Part shown: piece by piece, positions 1 through 7,991 of the stretch | Numbering within the stretch: position 1 is the first letter of the stretch | Layout: each line of letters starts with the position of its first letter | DNA from: Flagellimonas zhangzhouensis | Lineage (GTDB): Bacteria; Bacteroidota; Bacteroidia; Flavobacteriales; Flavobacteriaceae | Length of the DNA stretch: 64,000 nucleotides | Assembly: GCF_900102925.1 (NCBI RefSeq) | Contig: NZ_FNKI01000001.1 | Coordinates: 806,001-870,000, forward strand | Reading direction: 5' to 3' | Position numbers and translations under genes: made by a program | The notes under the pieces: generated by a model | The model's input: the letters and a program-made list of their open reading frames with translations, nothing else | What the model was told of the DNA's origin: nothing | Databases searched by the model: none

Positions 1-439
1 TTATGGTTATTTTTTTACTGTGTGATTCTGAATTGAAGTTAAGCAAAATTTTTTCAAGTCGTTCTACAGTAAGGCTTTTAGCGTTGTATTTTTTTATTTT
101 GGCGATGGTTACTTCAAGGTCGTCGGTGTCGATTGGTTTTAACAGATAATCGATAGCTTCGTTTTTTAAAGCTTGTAAGGCATATTGGTTATAGGCCGTT
201 GTGATTACTACAGGAAAATTTTTGTTTTTTAGGTTTTTGATGAATTGAAAGCCATCCATCGCAGGCATTTCAATATCAAGAAACAAACAATCAGGAGTAT
301 TGTGCTCCAAATATTCCAAGGCTTCACGTGCATCTGTAAAGGAAGCAATAATATCTACTTCATCACTTAAATTGGTCAATTCCCAACTTAAACTCTGTAG
401 TGCTTTGATTTCGTCGTCAACTATTACTGCTTCTAACAT
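1..439 (-). CDS. Response regulator receiver domain, probably LytTR type (partial, 3' end outside window)
   Basis: Only the first 146 residues are inside the window. They form a complete CheY-like receiver: acidic pair Asp8-Asp9, phospho-acceptor Asp55 in FLDIEMP, Thr80-Thr81 and Lys101 in LLKPI. The residues after position 110 (a charged linker) look like the start of the linker to a LytTR DNA-binding domain, the usual partner of this receiver subtype in Bacteroidota; that domain lies beyond the left edge, so the output type is inferred. It would take phosphate from a membrane histidine kinase not seen here. The start at 439 has a TAAATTTG -7 element 22 bases upstream. Confidence 0.85.
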   Translation of the reverse strand, partial: MLEAVIVDDEIKALQSLSWELTNLSDEVDIIASFTDAREALEYLEHNTPDCLFLDIEMPAMDGFQFIKNLKNKNFPVVITTAYNQYALQALKNEAIDYLLKPIDTDDLEVTIAKIKKYNAKSLTVERLEKILLNFNSESHSKKITI

Positions 440-460
440 AGAATGGGGTATCTGTTAAAT

Positions 461-468
461 CAAATTTA
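461..468 (-). promoter_or_regulatory. -7 promoter element TAAATTTG of the response regulator gene
   Basis: On the minus strand this matches the Bacteroidota consensus TAnnTTTG. A TTG that could serve as the -33 element lies 23 bases upstream (494..492). The predicted start codon is at 439. Confidence 0.45.
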
Positions 469-738
469 GAATTAATCTTATTATAACACTACAATTATGT
501 GTTAATGGATATTTAACACGTATAACTGGTAAAAAATTCAAAATCAAGTGTTTTTCAGGTGTGACGCTGCATTTTATCCCATTGATTTAGGGGGGAAAGC
601 AAACTTTATGCAAAAATCAAAGACCAACTATACATAAAAAAGTACAGTTTATACATACCTCAAAAACCACCTTCCTTTTCTTGTCTATATTCGAGTTGTC
701 AAAAAATTAAGGTTTGTTCCTTATTTAAATAACCGACC
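469..738. other. Intergenic region, no gene recognised
   Basis: This AT-rich stretch separates the leftward response regulator from the small rightward ORF at 739. Apart from the possible -33 site at 492-494 and a TATATTCG sequence at 686-693 (one mismatch to TAnnTTTG, suitably placed for the ORF at 739), I see no coding or repeat structure. Confidence 0.4.
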
Positions 739-858
739 ATGAGAAAATGCGTTTTGCTTTTTTTGATTTTAGTTGTAGCGTTGGTTATTGCTGCCGTATC
801 CCAGACCAAAAGCGACAAGTTTGAAGCTGGTATGGAAAGGGTCTTGGTGAAAAAATGA
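739..858 (+). CDS. Small ORF, 39 aa, hydrophobic N-terminus, function unknown
   Basis: The ORF starts with ATG and encodes Met-Arg-Lys-Cys followed by about 17 strongly hydrophobic residues, then a short charged tail ending Lys-Lys. This could be a signal peptide or a single membrane helix. I do not recognise the family. It may be a tiny membrane peptide, the remnant of a longer gene that decayed, or chance. It lies directly upstream of the structured element at 886-1067 with no terminator between them, so the two could share a transcript. Confidence 0.3.
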   Translation: MRKCVLLFLILVVALVIAAVSQTKSDKFEAGMERVLVKK

Positions 859-885
859 GGAATTCGGCATTTGTTCTTGAAAATA

Positions 886-1067
886 TTGTATTACCAAATA
901 AACTGTACGGCCACAGCAACCAATCATCTGATTGTTAAACCGCTTGCAAAATAAAATCTTCGAGACAGTTATGATCTGGATTCGATATTAGGTTTCGGGG
1001 GAACTACCTAAGTTGAAGAAAGATTTGGATTAACTTAACGGGGAGGCCGTACGCTTTGGTAATACAA
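886..1067 (+). ncRNA. Candidate structured RNA closed by a long nested inverted repeat
   Basis: Bases 886-898 are perfectly complementary to 1055-1067 (13 bp). Just inside, 905-912 are perfectly complementary to 1045-1052 (8 bp). Within the 132-base interior two more hairpins are visible, 921-934 (CAATC/GATTG) and 988-1011 (TTAGGT/ACCTAA). No reading frame explains the segment, and a terminator-like hairpin with a T tract follows at 1092-1127, which favours the plus strand. It does not show the landmarks of tmRNA, RNase P RNA or SRP RNA. It could instead be a short palindromic mobile element, but I see no target-site duplication. The identity is unknown. Confidence 0.4.
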
Positions 1068-1091
1068 CTTTGTATTTCGTCATACATTATA

Positions 1092-1127
1092 GGCCATGGA
1101 ATAATTACTATTGCATGGCTTTTTTAT
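1092..1127 (+). terminator. Rho-independent terminator candidate downstream of the structured element
   Basis: GGCCATG (1092-1098) pairs with CATGGCT (1114-1120) across a 15-base loop and is followed directly by a run of T. The loop is longer than usual, so the call is tentative. On the plus strand it would end a transcript covering 886-1067. Confidence 0.45.
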
Positions 1128-1356
1128 TTCTAATAAATCGACCAAAAACCCAACTGCGTTTTTGTGTACGCCTAGATGTCAACACCTTATGTTAAAAACT
1201 TTGGGCGGTTTTTAGTGTTAATTTTTTCATCATTTATTTCCATTTTTAAATCTTTGCCAAATCCGTTTCCAAAACACCAATATGTTATGAAATGGAACTC
1301 TTTTGTAGTTTGTGTTGAACTATATCAGCACGCGTGATAGTGTTTATTGATTTATG
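1128..1356. other. Non-coding stretch, no gene recognised
   Basis: I found no credible ORF on either strand. The only notable sequence is an 8-bp palindrome CACGCGTG at 1329-1336. The stretch is followed by a second plus-strand terminator-like hairpin, so a short untranslated transcript may arise here, but no promoter with a full TAnnTTTG match is visible. Confidence 0.35.
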
Positions 1357-1401
1357 CCTCGGAAACGTTCACCCCACACAAGAACCTTCCGAGGTATTTT
1401 T
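1357..1401 (+). terminator. Rho-independent terminator candidate with no gene upstream
   Basis: CCTCGGAA (1357-1364) is perfectly complementary to TTCCGAGG (1387-1394), and TATTTTTTT follows. The 22-base loop is long. No plus-strand gene ends nearby, so it may terminate a small RNA. Confidence 0.45.
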
Positions 1402-1434
1402 TTAAAATAAAAAACCCTCCAACTTGGAGGGTTT
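1394..1434 (-). terminator. Terminator of the GMC dehydrogenase / small-subunit operon
   Basis: AAACCCTCCAA (1412-1422) and TTGGAGGGTTT (1424-1434) form a perfect 11-bp stem; on the minus strand a T-rich tract follows. It lies 26 bases after the stop of the small-subunit gene that ends at 1460. Confidence 0.85.
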
Positions 1435-1459
1435 CTTGTAATTATCATAGGAGTCTTGG

Positions 1460-2113
1460 TTATATAGACCAAGCCTTTCCGCCTGTCAATGTCTGAAGGT
1501 CTCCACAACCGATGTACTCACCAGGTACAGGTAGATAGGCCAGAACCTCTTCACCAATATATTCCGATGATTTATAGGCCCAAGTGGCCAGATCTCTCAA
1601 TTCGGTCGCAAAGGAAAAACGGGAGATTTCCTCATCAAGGGTAGCAGCTCCACCTTCTTTGATGGCCTCCATGTAATTCATAATGGCCTCAAAGTGCAGT
1701 TTCTCTTCCTCATCGGAACGCTTTTTAAGATATGTCTGCAGAGCAGGCTCAATATCCGCAGCTTCGATGTCCATGAGTGAGGTCTTTCCAGAATCGGCAA
1801 GTACCTTGTCATAGAAGGCATCCATTTTCATCATTACAAATTCCCTTTGCTCCAACGGCATTACCTCGTCCAGATAGGCATCTATAAAGGTATGCACGTT
1901 CATTTCTGTTGCAGAAGGTGTATCGGTCTTTGGAAGGATCACGTCCACGGTCTGCGCCAGGGCATATCCTTTTTCCTTATCAAGGAAACTAGGGGTCCAT
2001 TCTGCAAAGGCAGGTTTGTCCTTACAGCTGTTGAGCAGTGACAATAGTGTTGGAGTGGCCACGGCGTACCCGAAGGCCATCCCCATATTTTTGAGTGCTG
2101 ATCTTCTTTCCAT
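1460..2113 (-). CDS. Gluconate 2-dehydrogenase subunit 3 family protein (small subunit of a GMC sugar dehydrogenase)
   Basis: This 217-aa protein is the expected partner of the GMC flavoprotein encoded just upstream (1-nt overlap, 2113). In characterised relatives (the small subunit of Burkholderia FAD-glucose dehydrogenase; LacC-type subunits) this family carries the Tat signal that exports the folded complex and stabilises the flavosubunit. Here the N-terminus has a twin-arginine pair (Arg3-Arg4), a hydrophobic stretch and Cys30 in LLNSC, so it could also be lipidated, although Asn at -2 is unusual in a lipobox. The rest is soluble and mostly helical. Substrate cannot be read from this subunit. 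Confidence 0.8.
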   Translation of the reverse strand: MERRSALKNMGMAFGYAVATPTLLSLLNSCKDKPAFAEWTPSFLDKEKGYALAQTVDVILPKTDTPSATEMNVHTFIDAYLDEVMPLEQREFVMMKMDAFYDKVLADSGKTSLMDIEAADIEPALQTYLKKRSDEEEKLHFEAIMNYMEAIKEGGAATLDEEISRFSFATELRDLATWAYKSSEYIGEEVLAYLPVPGEYIGCGDLQTLTGGKAWSI

Positions 2114-3831
2114 TATATGTTTCCTTTTTTAAGTTCTTGAACGGCGTGATTAGCTGCTCTTGCGGTAAACGCCATATAGGTCAACGAAGGGTTCACACAA
2201 CTTGCTGAGGTCATAAAGGCCCCATCGGTCACGTAAACGTTCTTGCAAGCGTGCACCTGGTTGTTACCATTAACCACGGAGGTTTTAGGATCACGACCCA
2301 TACGGGCAGTTCCCATTTCGTGTATGCCCAATCCAAGAGCGTAAGGTCTGTTAAATGCAACCACATCCTTAGCACCAGCTTTTTCCAACATTTGAACGGC
2401 TTGATCTTGCATATCCTTTCTCATGTTGTGTTCATTCTCTCCGATTTCGGCATCAAAAGTAACGGTAGGTAATCCCCACTTATCCTTTTTGTCGTAATCC
2501 AAGGTCATTTTATTATCGTGGTAAGGAAGTGTTTCTCCAAAAGCATTGATACTCATGTTCCAACCACCTGGGGTCAATACAGCATCTTTATAGTTTTTAC
2601 CATAAGCAGCTTCCGCAACCATTTCTTCGTAGTTACCTCTATTGGCACCACCTTGGTAACCATAACCACGAACAAAATCTTTCATATTGGAATCGCCACC
2701 CAAGTTTCTAAATCTTGGAATATAAACTCCATTTGGTTTTCTACCCTTGTAATATTTGTCTTCGAAACCGTCAAATTTACCAGATGCACCTACCAAGAAG
2801 TGGTGGTCCATTACGTTATGGCCCAACTCTCCAGAATCGTTACCCAATCCGTTTTCGAATCTGTCGGATTTCGATTGCATCAAAATAGAAGTAGAAGCAA
2901 TGGCTGAAGCACAAAGGAAAATTACTTTGGCCTTGAATACGAATTCTTCTTTGGTTTCTCTATCGATTACCTTAACACCTGTAGCCAATTTGGTATCTGG
3001 GTCATAAATTACTTCGTGAACAATGGAATCTGGTCTCAAAGTCATGTTGCCCGTAGCTTCGGCAGCAGGCAAGGTAGAAGAAACACTGCTAAAGTAAGCT
3101 CCGAAAGGACACCCTCTAATACATCTATTTCTAAATTGGCAACGCACACGGCCATCACCTTCAAACTTTTTATCACTGTTAATGTGGGCAACCCTACCAG
3201 CCGTTACAACACGACCACCAAAATTCTCGGCTACCTTTTCACGTACCAAACCTTCCACACAGTTCAACTCCATCATAGGCTCGAACTGTCCATCGGGCAA
3301 TTGTGGCAAACCAAGTAGTTCTCCAGAAACTCCGATGTAACTTTCTACTTTATCGTACCAAGGAGCTATATCTTTGTAACGAACAGGCCAGTCAACGGCA
3401 ATACCTTCATTCTTGTTGGCAGCAAAGTCAATATCGCTCCAGCGGTAGCTGTGACGCCCCCACATAATGGAACGACCACCTACATGGTATCCGCGCATCC
3501 AGTCGAAACGCTTGGTTTCATTGTAAGGATGATCTAAATCGTTTACAAACCAGTGTTTGGAGGCAGCACCTGTAGTATACCCTGTTCTGGATTGTTTTTC
3601 CTGTTGTTTCACATCTTCTCGGGTAGCTCTTCCTGCATGTGGAAAATCCCAATCGTCCATATTGGCCGTTGGGTAATCCTCACGGTGTTTTACCATCGGA
3701 CCACGCTCCAAGACCAAAGTCTTAAGACCGTTTTCACACAGTTCCTTAGCAGCCCAACCGCCACTAATGCCCGTTCCTACCACTATGGCATCATAGGATT
3801 CCTGTTCCTGGTTGTAATAAAATTTACTCAT
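2113..3831 (-). CDS. GMC family FAD-dependent oxidoreductase, probable glycoside/sugar 3-dehydrogenase catalytic subunit
   Basis: This 572-aa flavoprotein starts with a Rossmann FAD-binding motif (VVGTGISGG, residues 17-25) and ends with the GMC C-terminal domain, with the likely catalytic pair His504 (GIHEMG) and Asn547 (CVNPSL). A cysteine cluster Cys231-x5-Cys237-x3-Cys241 sits where FAD-glucose dehydrogenases of the gamma-alpha type bind a 3Fe-4S cluster, which suggests electron exit through iron-sulfur. It has no export signal of its own and would ride with the small subunit encoded next. In this locus, beside DUF1080 proteins and a Gfo/Idh/MocA enzyme, oxidation of a sugar to its 3-keto form is the best inference. 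No cytochrome c subunit is encoded nearby, so the electron acceptor is unknown. Confidence 0.85.
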   Translation of the reverse strand: MSKFYYNQEQESYDAIVVGTGISGGWAAKELCENGLKTLVLERGPMVKHREDYPTANMDDWDFPHAGRATREDVKQQEKQSRTGYTTGAASKHWFVNDLDHPYNETKRFDWMRGYHVGGRSIMWGRHSYRWSDIDFAANKNEGIAVDWPVRYKDIAPWYDKVESYIGVSGELLGLPQLPDGQFEPMMELNCVEGLVREKVAENFGGRVVTAGRVAHINSDKKFEGDGRVRCQFRNRCIRGCPFGAYFSSVSSTLPAAEATGNMTLRPDSIVHEVIYDPDTKLATGVKVIDRETKEEFVFKAKVIFLCASAIASTSILMQSKSDRFENGLGNDSGELGHNVMDHHFLVGASGKFDGFEDKYYKGRKPNGVYIPRFRNLGGDSNMKDFVRGYGYQGGANRGNYEEMVAEAAYGKNYKDAVLTPGGWNMSINAFGETLPYHDNKMTLDYDKKDKWGLPTVTFDAEIGENEHNMRKDMQDQAVQMLEKAGAKDVVAFNRPYALGLGIHEMGTARMGRDPKTSVVNGNNQVHACKNVYVTDGAFMTSASCVNPSLTYMAFTARAANHAVQELKKGNI

Positions 3832-3916
3832 TTATTCGGATTGTTTATTTGCTAAATGTATTAATTATTAAATTAATTTTCTACATTTAAACCCTATGTT
3901 TATTGAGAATTCAGCA

Positions 3917-3930
3917 CTATAACGTTATAG
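3917..3930. promoter_or_regulatory. Perfect 14-bp palindrome, candidate LacI-type operator
   Basis: CTATAACGTTATAG is a perfect palindrome centred on CG, the form typical of LacI/GalR-family operators. It lies between the divergent GMC dehydrogenase gene and the isomerase lipoprotein gene, and its right half touches TAGTTTTTG, a near match to TAnnTTTG for the rightward gene. No LacI-family gene is in the window. Confidence 0.5.
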
Positions 3931-3966
3931 TTTTTGAGTTCCACATGAAATTAACTAACTAAAGAT

Positions 3967-4965
3967 ATGAACAAAAGAAGTTTAGCGCAAAACAGCATTT
4001 TAAGCTTGATTGCGATCGCATTATTGGGAATCTATTCCTGTAAGCAAAATCCAAAGACAGAAAATACAGAGGAAACCACTGCCGAAGTTGTTGCTGTTGA
4101 AGAGACCAAACCAGACATTAAAATATCCCTGGCACAATGGTCCATGCACAAAATGATTTTTGAAGAAGGCGTTGATCCTTACACCTTTGCCGAAAAAGCA
4201 AACAAATGGGGATTTGACGGATTGGAATACGTTAGTGCCCTTTATTACAAAGAATTACAGGCAGCCAATTTTTCTGAAGAGGCCATGAACAATTGGGTGG
4301 CAAAAAGTAAAGCTGAAAGCGATAAATACGGAATGACCAATTTATTGATCATGGTAGATGGTCAAGGAGATATCGCGGTTGAAGATGCTGCCAAAAGAAA
4401 AGAAGCCGTTGAAAACCACTATAAGTGGGTTGATGCTGCAGCTGCTTTGGGATGTCACTCCATTCGAGTGAACCTGAATGGAAGTATGGATCCAGAAGTT
4501 TGGACGCCTTCCTCTGTTGATGGGCTTACCCAATTGGCAACCTATGCAAAGGACAAAAACATCAATATTATCGTAGAGAACCATGGCGGACCATCATCCA
4601 ATGCGAAAATGTTGGCAGAGGTTATGGATAAAGTTGGGATGGACAATGTTGGAACCCTTCCCGATTTTGGTAATTTCTGCATCAAAAGAGAAGCTGGAGA
4701 TTACTACTCCTCTAAATGTGTGGAAGAATATGACAAGTATAAAGGTGTAGAGGAATTAATGCCATATGCTAAGGGAGTTAGCTGTAAATCCTTTGATTTT
4801 GATGCTGAAGGAAATGAAACTACCATCGATTTTGAAAGAATGCTGAAAATTGTGGAAGATGCTGGATTTTCTGGATATGTTGATGTAGAATACGAAGGTT
4901 CCGAATTGAGTGAAGAAGAAGGTATCTTGGCAACAAAAAAACTGCTTGAAAGGATATTGGAATAA
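3967..4965 (+). CDS. Exported sugar phosphate isomerase/epimerase family lipoprotein (xylose isomerase-like TIM barrel)
   Basis: This 332-aa protein has a lipoprotein signal peptide with lipobox Cys25 (IYSC), then a linker rich in Glu and Thr, then a TIM-barrel domain of the AP-endonuclease-2 / xylose isomerase-like family. Motifs of the barrel include VENHGG, PDFGNF and VDVEYEG, which carry the metal-binding acidic residues. Such exported members often sit in 3-keto-sugar loci, where they are thought to act on keto-glycosides or ketoglucose in the periplasm; the reaction is inferred. It is divergent from the GMC dehydrogenase and heads a run of rightward genes (DinB, two transporters, oxidoreductase). 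Confidence 0.8.
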   Translation: MNKRSLAQNSILSLIAIALLGIYSCKQNPKTENTEETTAEVVAVEETKPDIKISLAQWSMHKMIFEEGVDPYTFAEKANKWGFDGLEYVSALYYKELQAANFSEEAMNNWVAKSKAESDKYGMTNLLIMVDGQGDIAVEDAAKRKEAVENHYKWVDAAAALGCHSIRVNLNGSMDPEVWTPSSVDGLTQLATYAKDKNINIIVENHGGPSSNAKMLAEVMDKVGMDNVGTLPDFGNFCIKREAGDYYSSKCVEEYDKYKGVEELMPYAKGVSCKSFDFDAEGNETTIDFERMLKIVEDAGFSGYVDVEYEGSELSEEEGILATKKLLERILE

Positions 4966-4987
4966 AAGAATCAACCACTAAAGGTCC

Positions 4988-5431
4988 ATGAAGGGATTTT
5001 TTCATGAACTGTTCGATTACAATTTTTATTGTAACAAAAAAATAATTCAGCAGTGTGGTGCTTTGGATAAGTTGCCTAACAACTGCGAACGACTTTTTAG
5101 TCACATTTTAAATGCCCATCATATCTGGAATCACAGAATGATGGGCATTCCGAGTGTGTTAGGGGTATGGGATTTACATTCTTTTGTTAAATGGGAAGAA
5201 ATCCACTACGAAAACCAACGCACTTCCTTTGAAATTGTCAGCAATACGGATAATTTTGAAAAAAGACTGGAGTACGAAAACAGCGAAGGGAGAGCCTTTA
5301 CCAATCAAATAAAGGATATTCTTTTTCATATAATCAACCACTCCACGCACCATAGGGGACAAATTATGATGGAAATGCGAAACGCAGGTTTTGTCCCAGA
5401 TCCATTGGATTATGTGCATTACAAACGATGA
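4988..5431 (+). CDS. DinB family protein (putative metal-dependent thiol-S-transferase fold)
   Basis: A 147-aa single-domain protein of the DinB/YfiT four-helix-bundle superfamily. The metal-binding histidines are visible as HHIWNH near residues 40-45 and HSTHHRGQ near 115-122, a pattern typical of DinB. Members are small cytoplasmic metalloproteins, some linked to bacillithiol or mycothiol chemistry; the actual reaction here is unknown. The gene starts 22 bases after the exported isomerase and ends 18 bases before the NHS transporter, so it is probably cotranscribed with the sugar genes, though no role in sugar metabolism is evident. Confidence 0.8.
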   Translation: MKGFFHELFDYNFYCNKKIIQQCGALDKLPNNCERLFSHILNAHHIWNHRMMGIPSVLGVWDLHSFVKWEEIHYENQRTSFEIVSNTDNFEKRLEYENSEGRAFTNQIKDILFHIINHSTHHRGQIMMEMRNAGFVPDPLDYVHYKR

Positions 5432-5449
5432 AAACTAACTCAATTAAAC

Positions 5450-6679
5450 ATGAATATTAAAACCAAATTCCAACTGTCTTTTATGATGTTCCTAGAATTT
5501 TTTATCTGGGGCGGTTGGTTCGTGACCTTGGGGACTTTCCTTGGGAACAATCTTGAAGCTACGGCTGGACAATCTTCAATGGCATTTTCAACCCAATCCT
5601 GGGGAGCGATCATAGCACCTTTTATTATTGGATTGATTGCCGACAGATATTTTAATGCCGAAAAGATTTTAGGTGTGCTTCATTTAATCGGTGCATTTTT
5701 AATGTATCAAATGTATAGCTCAACAGACTTTACCTCTTTTTATCCCTATGTTTTAGGGTATATGATTTTGTATATGCCAACATTGGCTTTGGTAAATTCC
5801 ATTTCATTCAACCAAATGAAAGATCCCGCAAAGGAATTTTCGAACATTCGTGTGTTTGGAACCATCGGTTGGATCTTGGCAGGATTGGTGATCAGCTACG
5901 TTTTTGTTTGGGATTCACCAGAGGCTTTAGGAGCAGGAATGTTGAAGAACACCTTTTTAATGGCAGGAATCGCTTCTGCTATTTTGGGAGTTTTCAGCTT
6001 TACATTGCCAAAAACACCACCAACAGTTGATAAAAGTGAAAAGGTGACCATTTCGGATATGTTGGGCTTGGATGCCTTAAAATTGTTGAAGGATAAAAAC
6101 TTCTTGGTTTTCTTCATTTCATCCGTTTTAATCTGTATTCCATTGGCTTTTTACTATCAGAATGCAAACCCTTTCTTAGCGGAAATCGGATTGGCAAATC
6201 CAACAGGTAAAATGGCCATTGGTCAAATTTCAGAAGCCTTGTTCATTCTTGCTTTACCATTTTTCTTTACCAAATTCGGATTTAAGAAAACCATATTGGT
6301 AGGAATGTTGGCTTGGACAGTTCGTTACTTGTTGTTTGCCTATGGTAATGCAGGCGAACTTTCCTTTATGTTGATCATGGGAATTGCATTGCACGGAATC
6401 TGTTATGATTTCTTCTTTGTATCTGGACAGATCTATACCGATACCAAAGCGGGTGAAAAATATAAAAGTGCTGCCCAAGGTTTGATCACATTGGCCACGT
6501 ATGGAGTGGGAATGTTGATTGGATTCTGGATTGCGGGAAAAATCACAGATTCACTTACTTTGGAGGATGGAACTCACGCTTGGGAAAGCATTTGGATTTA
6601 TCCATCCGCATTTGCAGCAGTAGTATTTATATTGTTTGCATTGATCTTTAAAAATGAAAAAGTAGAATACAAATCATAA
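5450..6679 (+). CDS. MFS transporter of the nucleoside:H+ symporter-like family
   Basis: This 409-aa protein consists of about twelve hydrophobic segments and starts with FMMFLEFFIWGGWFV, characteristic of the NupG/XapB-like nucleoside:proton symporter family. In Bacteroidota many members of this family sit beside carbohydrate genes, and the substrate is not necessarily a nucleoside. Given the neighbours, uptake of a sugar or keto-sugar across the inner membrane is plausible but only inferred. It precedes a second carrier gene by 50 bases. Confidence 0.8.
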   Translation: MNIKTKFQLSFMMFLEFFIWGGWFVTLGTFLGNNLEATAGQSSMAFSTQSWGAIIAPFIIGLIADRYFNAEKILGVLHLIGAFLMYQMYSSTDFTSFYPYVLGYMILYMPTLALVNSISFNQMKDPAKEFSNIRVFGTIGWILAGLVISYVFVWDSPEALGAGMLKNTFLMAGIASAILGVFSFTLPKTPPTVDKSEKVTISDMLGLDALKLLKDKNFLVFFISSVLICIPLAFYYQNANPFLAEIGLANPTGKMAIGQISEALFILALPFFFTKFGFKKTILVGMLAWTVRYLLFAYGNAGELSFMLIMGIALHGICYDFFFVSGQIYTDTKAGEKYKSAAQGLITLATYGVGMLIGFWIAGKITDSLTLEDGTHAWESIWIYPSAFAAVVFILFALIFKNEKVEYKS

Positions 6680-6729
6680 AACACATAATGCCATAAAATA
6701 ACAACAACCAAAAATTAACTGATACAAAC

Positions 6730-7959
6730 ATGAAAAACGTAAACAAAAAACAGCTTTTTTTAGCTGCCTGTATTTCGCTGGTCGTAACATCCATGACCTT
6801 TGCCATTAGGGCAGGTATTCTAACCCAATTGGGTGAGGAATTTGGAATTTCCAACCAGCAATTGGGGTGGATCAACAGTATGGCCTTTTTGGGATTCCCT
6901 TTGGCCATGATATTCGGAGGTTTGCTCTACAATAAAATTGGTGCCCGAAAACTAATGGTTACGGCGTTCGTTTGCCACCTTTTGGGATTGGTGCTTACCA
7001 TTGTAGCTGGAGGTTTCTGGACCTTGATCATTTCCACGTTCTTTATTGGATTTGCAAATGGTTCTGTGGAAGCAGCCTGTAACCCCATGATTGCAGACAT
7101 GTTTACTAAAAACCGTACAGCTATGCTGAACAGGTTTCATGTTTGGTTCCCTGGAGGTATCGTGATCGGTTCCTTGATCTCAAAATTTATGACAGATTTT
7201 GGAATGGGATGGCAATTACAGATTGGCGTAATGTTGATTCCGACCTTGATCTATGGATACATGTTCTTCAAACAAGAATTTCCAGAGAGCGAGCATATCG
7301 AAACAGATACTGCCAAAAACATCAAGTCGCTGGCCGATCCATTGTTTATTTTCATCATGATCTGTATGACCTTGACTGCCATATCCGAGTTTGGCCCACA
7401 GCAATGGGTAGAGCGAATCCTTGGAAATTCAGGAGCCAGTCCAATGTTGGTTTTGGCCATGGTTACAGGGATTATGGCCATAGGACGATTTTTTGCAGGT
7501 CCGATTGTCCATAGAATCAACCCAATTGGTGTACTCTTAATGTCTGCTGTTATTACAACTGTAGCGGTGTACGGTATGAGTATAGCTGAAGGATCCATGA
7601 TTTACTTGGCAGCAGTTATTTTTGCATTGGGAGTTTGTTATTTTTGGCCTACTATGATCGGCTTTACATCCGAGTACCTTCCTAAAACAGGAGCTTTGGG
7701 GATGTCGTTGGTAGGTGGGGCAGGAATGTTCGCCACATCCATTTGGCAACCCGTGATCGGTGGCTGGTTGGATAGTGCCAAAGAAGCAGCGGTTTCATCT
7801 GGATTATCAGATCAAGTAGCGGAGCTTTCAGCAGGAAAGGCAACTCTTGGAAAAATGATGTTTTTCCCATTGGCAGTAGCCATTTTGTTTGCCATTTTGT
7901 TCTTGTTCCGTAAAAAATTGGAAGAAAGAAGAGTACCACAAGAGCACACATCAGAATAG
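6730..7959 (+). CDS. MFS transporter, probable sugar carrier
   Basis: A 409-aa protein with about twelve membrane segments. The first loop carries GGLLYNKIGARK, the MFS loop 2-3 signature between helices 2 and 3, followed by the AACNPMIADMF segment in helix 4. It is not closely similar to the preceding transporter, so the two are not a recent duplication. It lies between that carrier and the Gfo/Idh/MocA oxidoreductase (32-base gap), which suggests it brings in the substrate or an intermediate of the same pathway. The exact substrate cannot be read from sequence. Confidence 0.8.
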   Translation: MKNVNKKQLFLAACISLVVTSMTFAIRAGILTQLGEEFGISNQQLGWINSMAFLGFPLAMIFGGLLYNKIGARKLMVTAFVCHLLGLVLTIVAGGFWTLIISTFFIGFANGSVEAACNPMIADMFTKNRTAMLNRFHVWFPGGIVIGSLISKFMTDFGMGWQLQIGVMLIPTLIYGYMFFKQEFPESEHIETDTAKNIKSLADPLFIFIMICMTLTAISEFGPQQWVERILGNSGASPMLVLAMVTGIMAIGRFFAGPIVHRINPIGVLLMSAVITTVAVYGMSIAEGSMIYLAAVIFALGVCYFWPTMIGFTSEYLPKTGALGMSLVGGAGMFATSIWQPVIGGWLDSAKEAAVSSGLSDQVAELSAGKATLGKMMFFPLAVAILFAILFLFRKKLEERRVPQEHTSE

Positions 7960-7991
7960 ATTTTATAACCCAAAATTAATAGTAAAAGAAA

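Noticed and set aside
2251-3855. Several antisense ORFs of 70-130 aa over the GMC dehydrogenase gene
   Set aside because: They are shadows of the real gene: no motifs, no promoters, and the opposite strand encodes a complete GMC protein.
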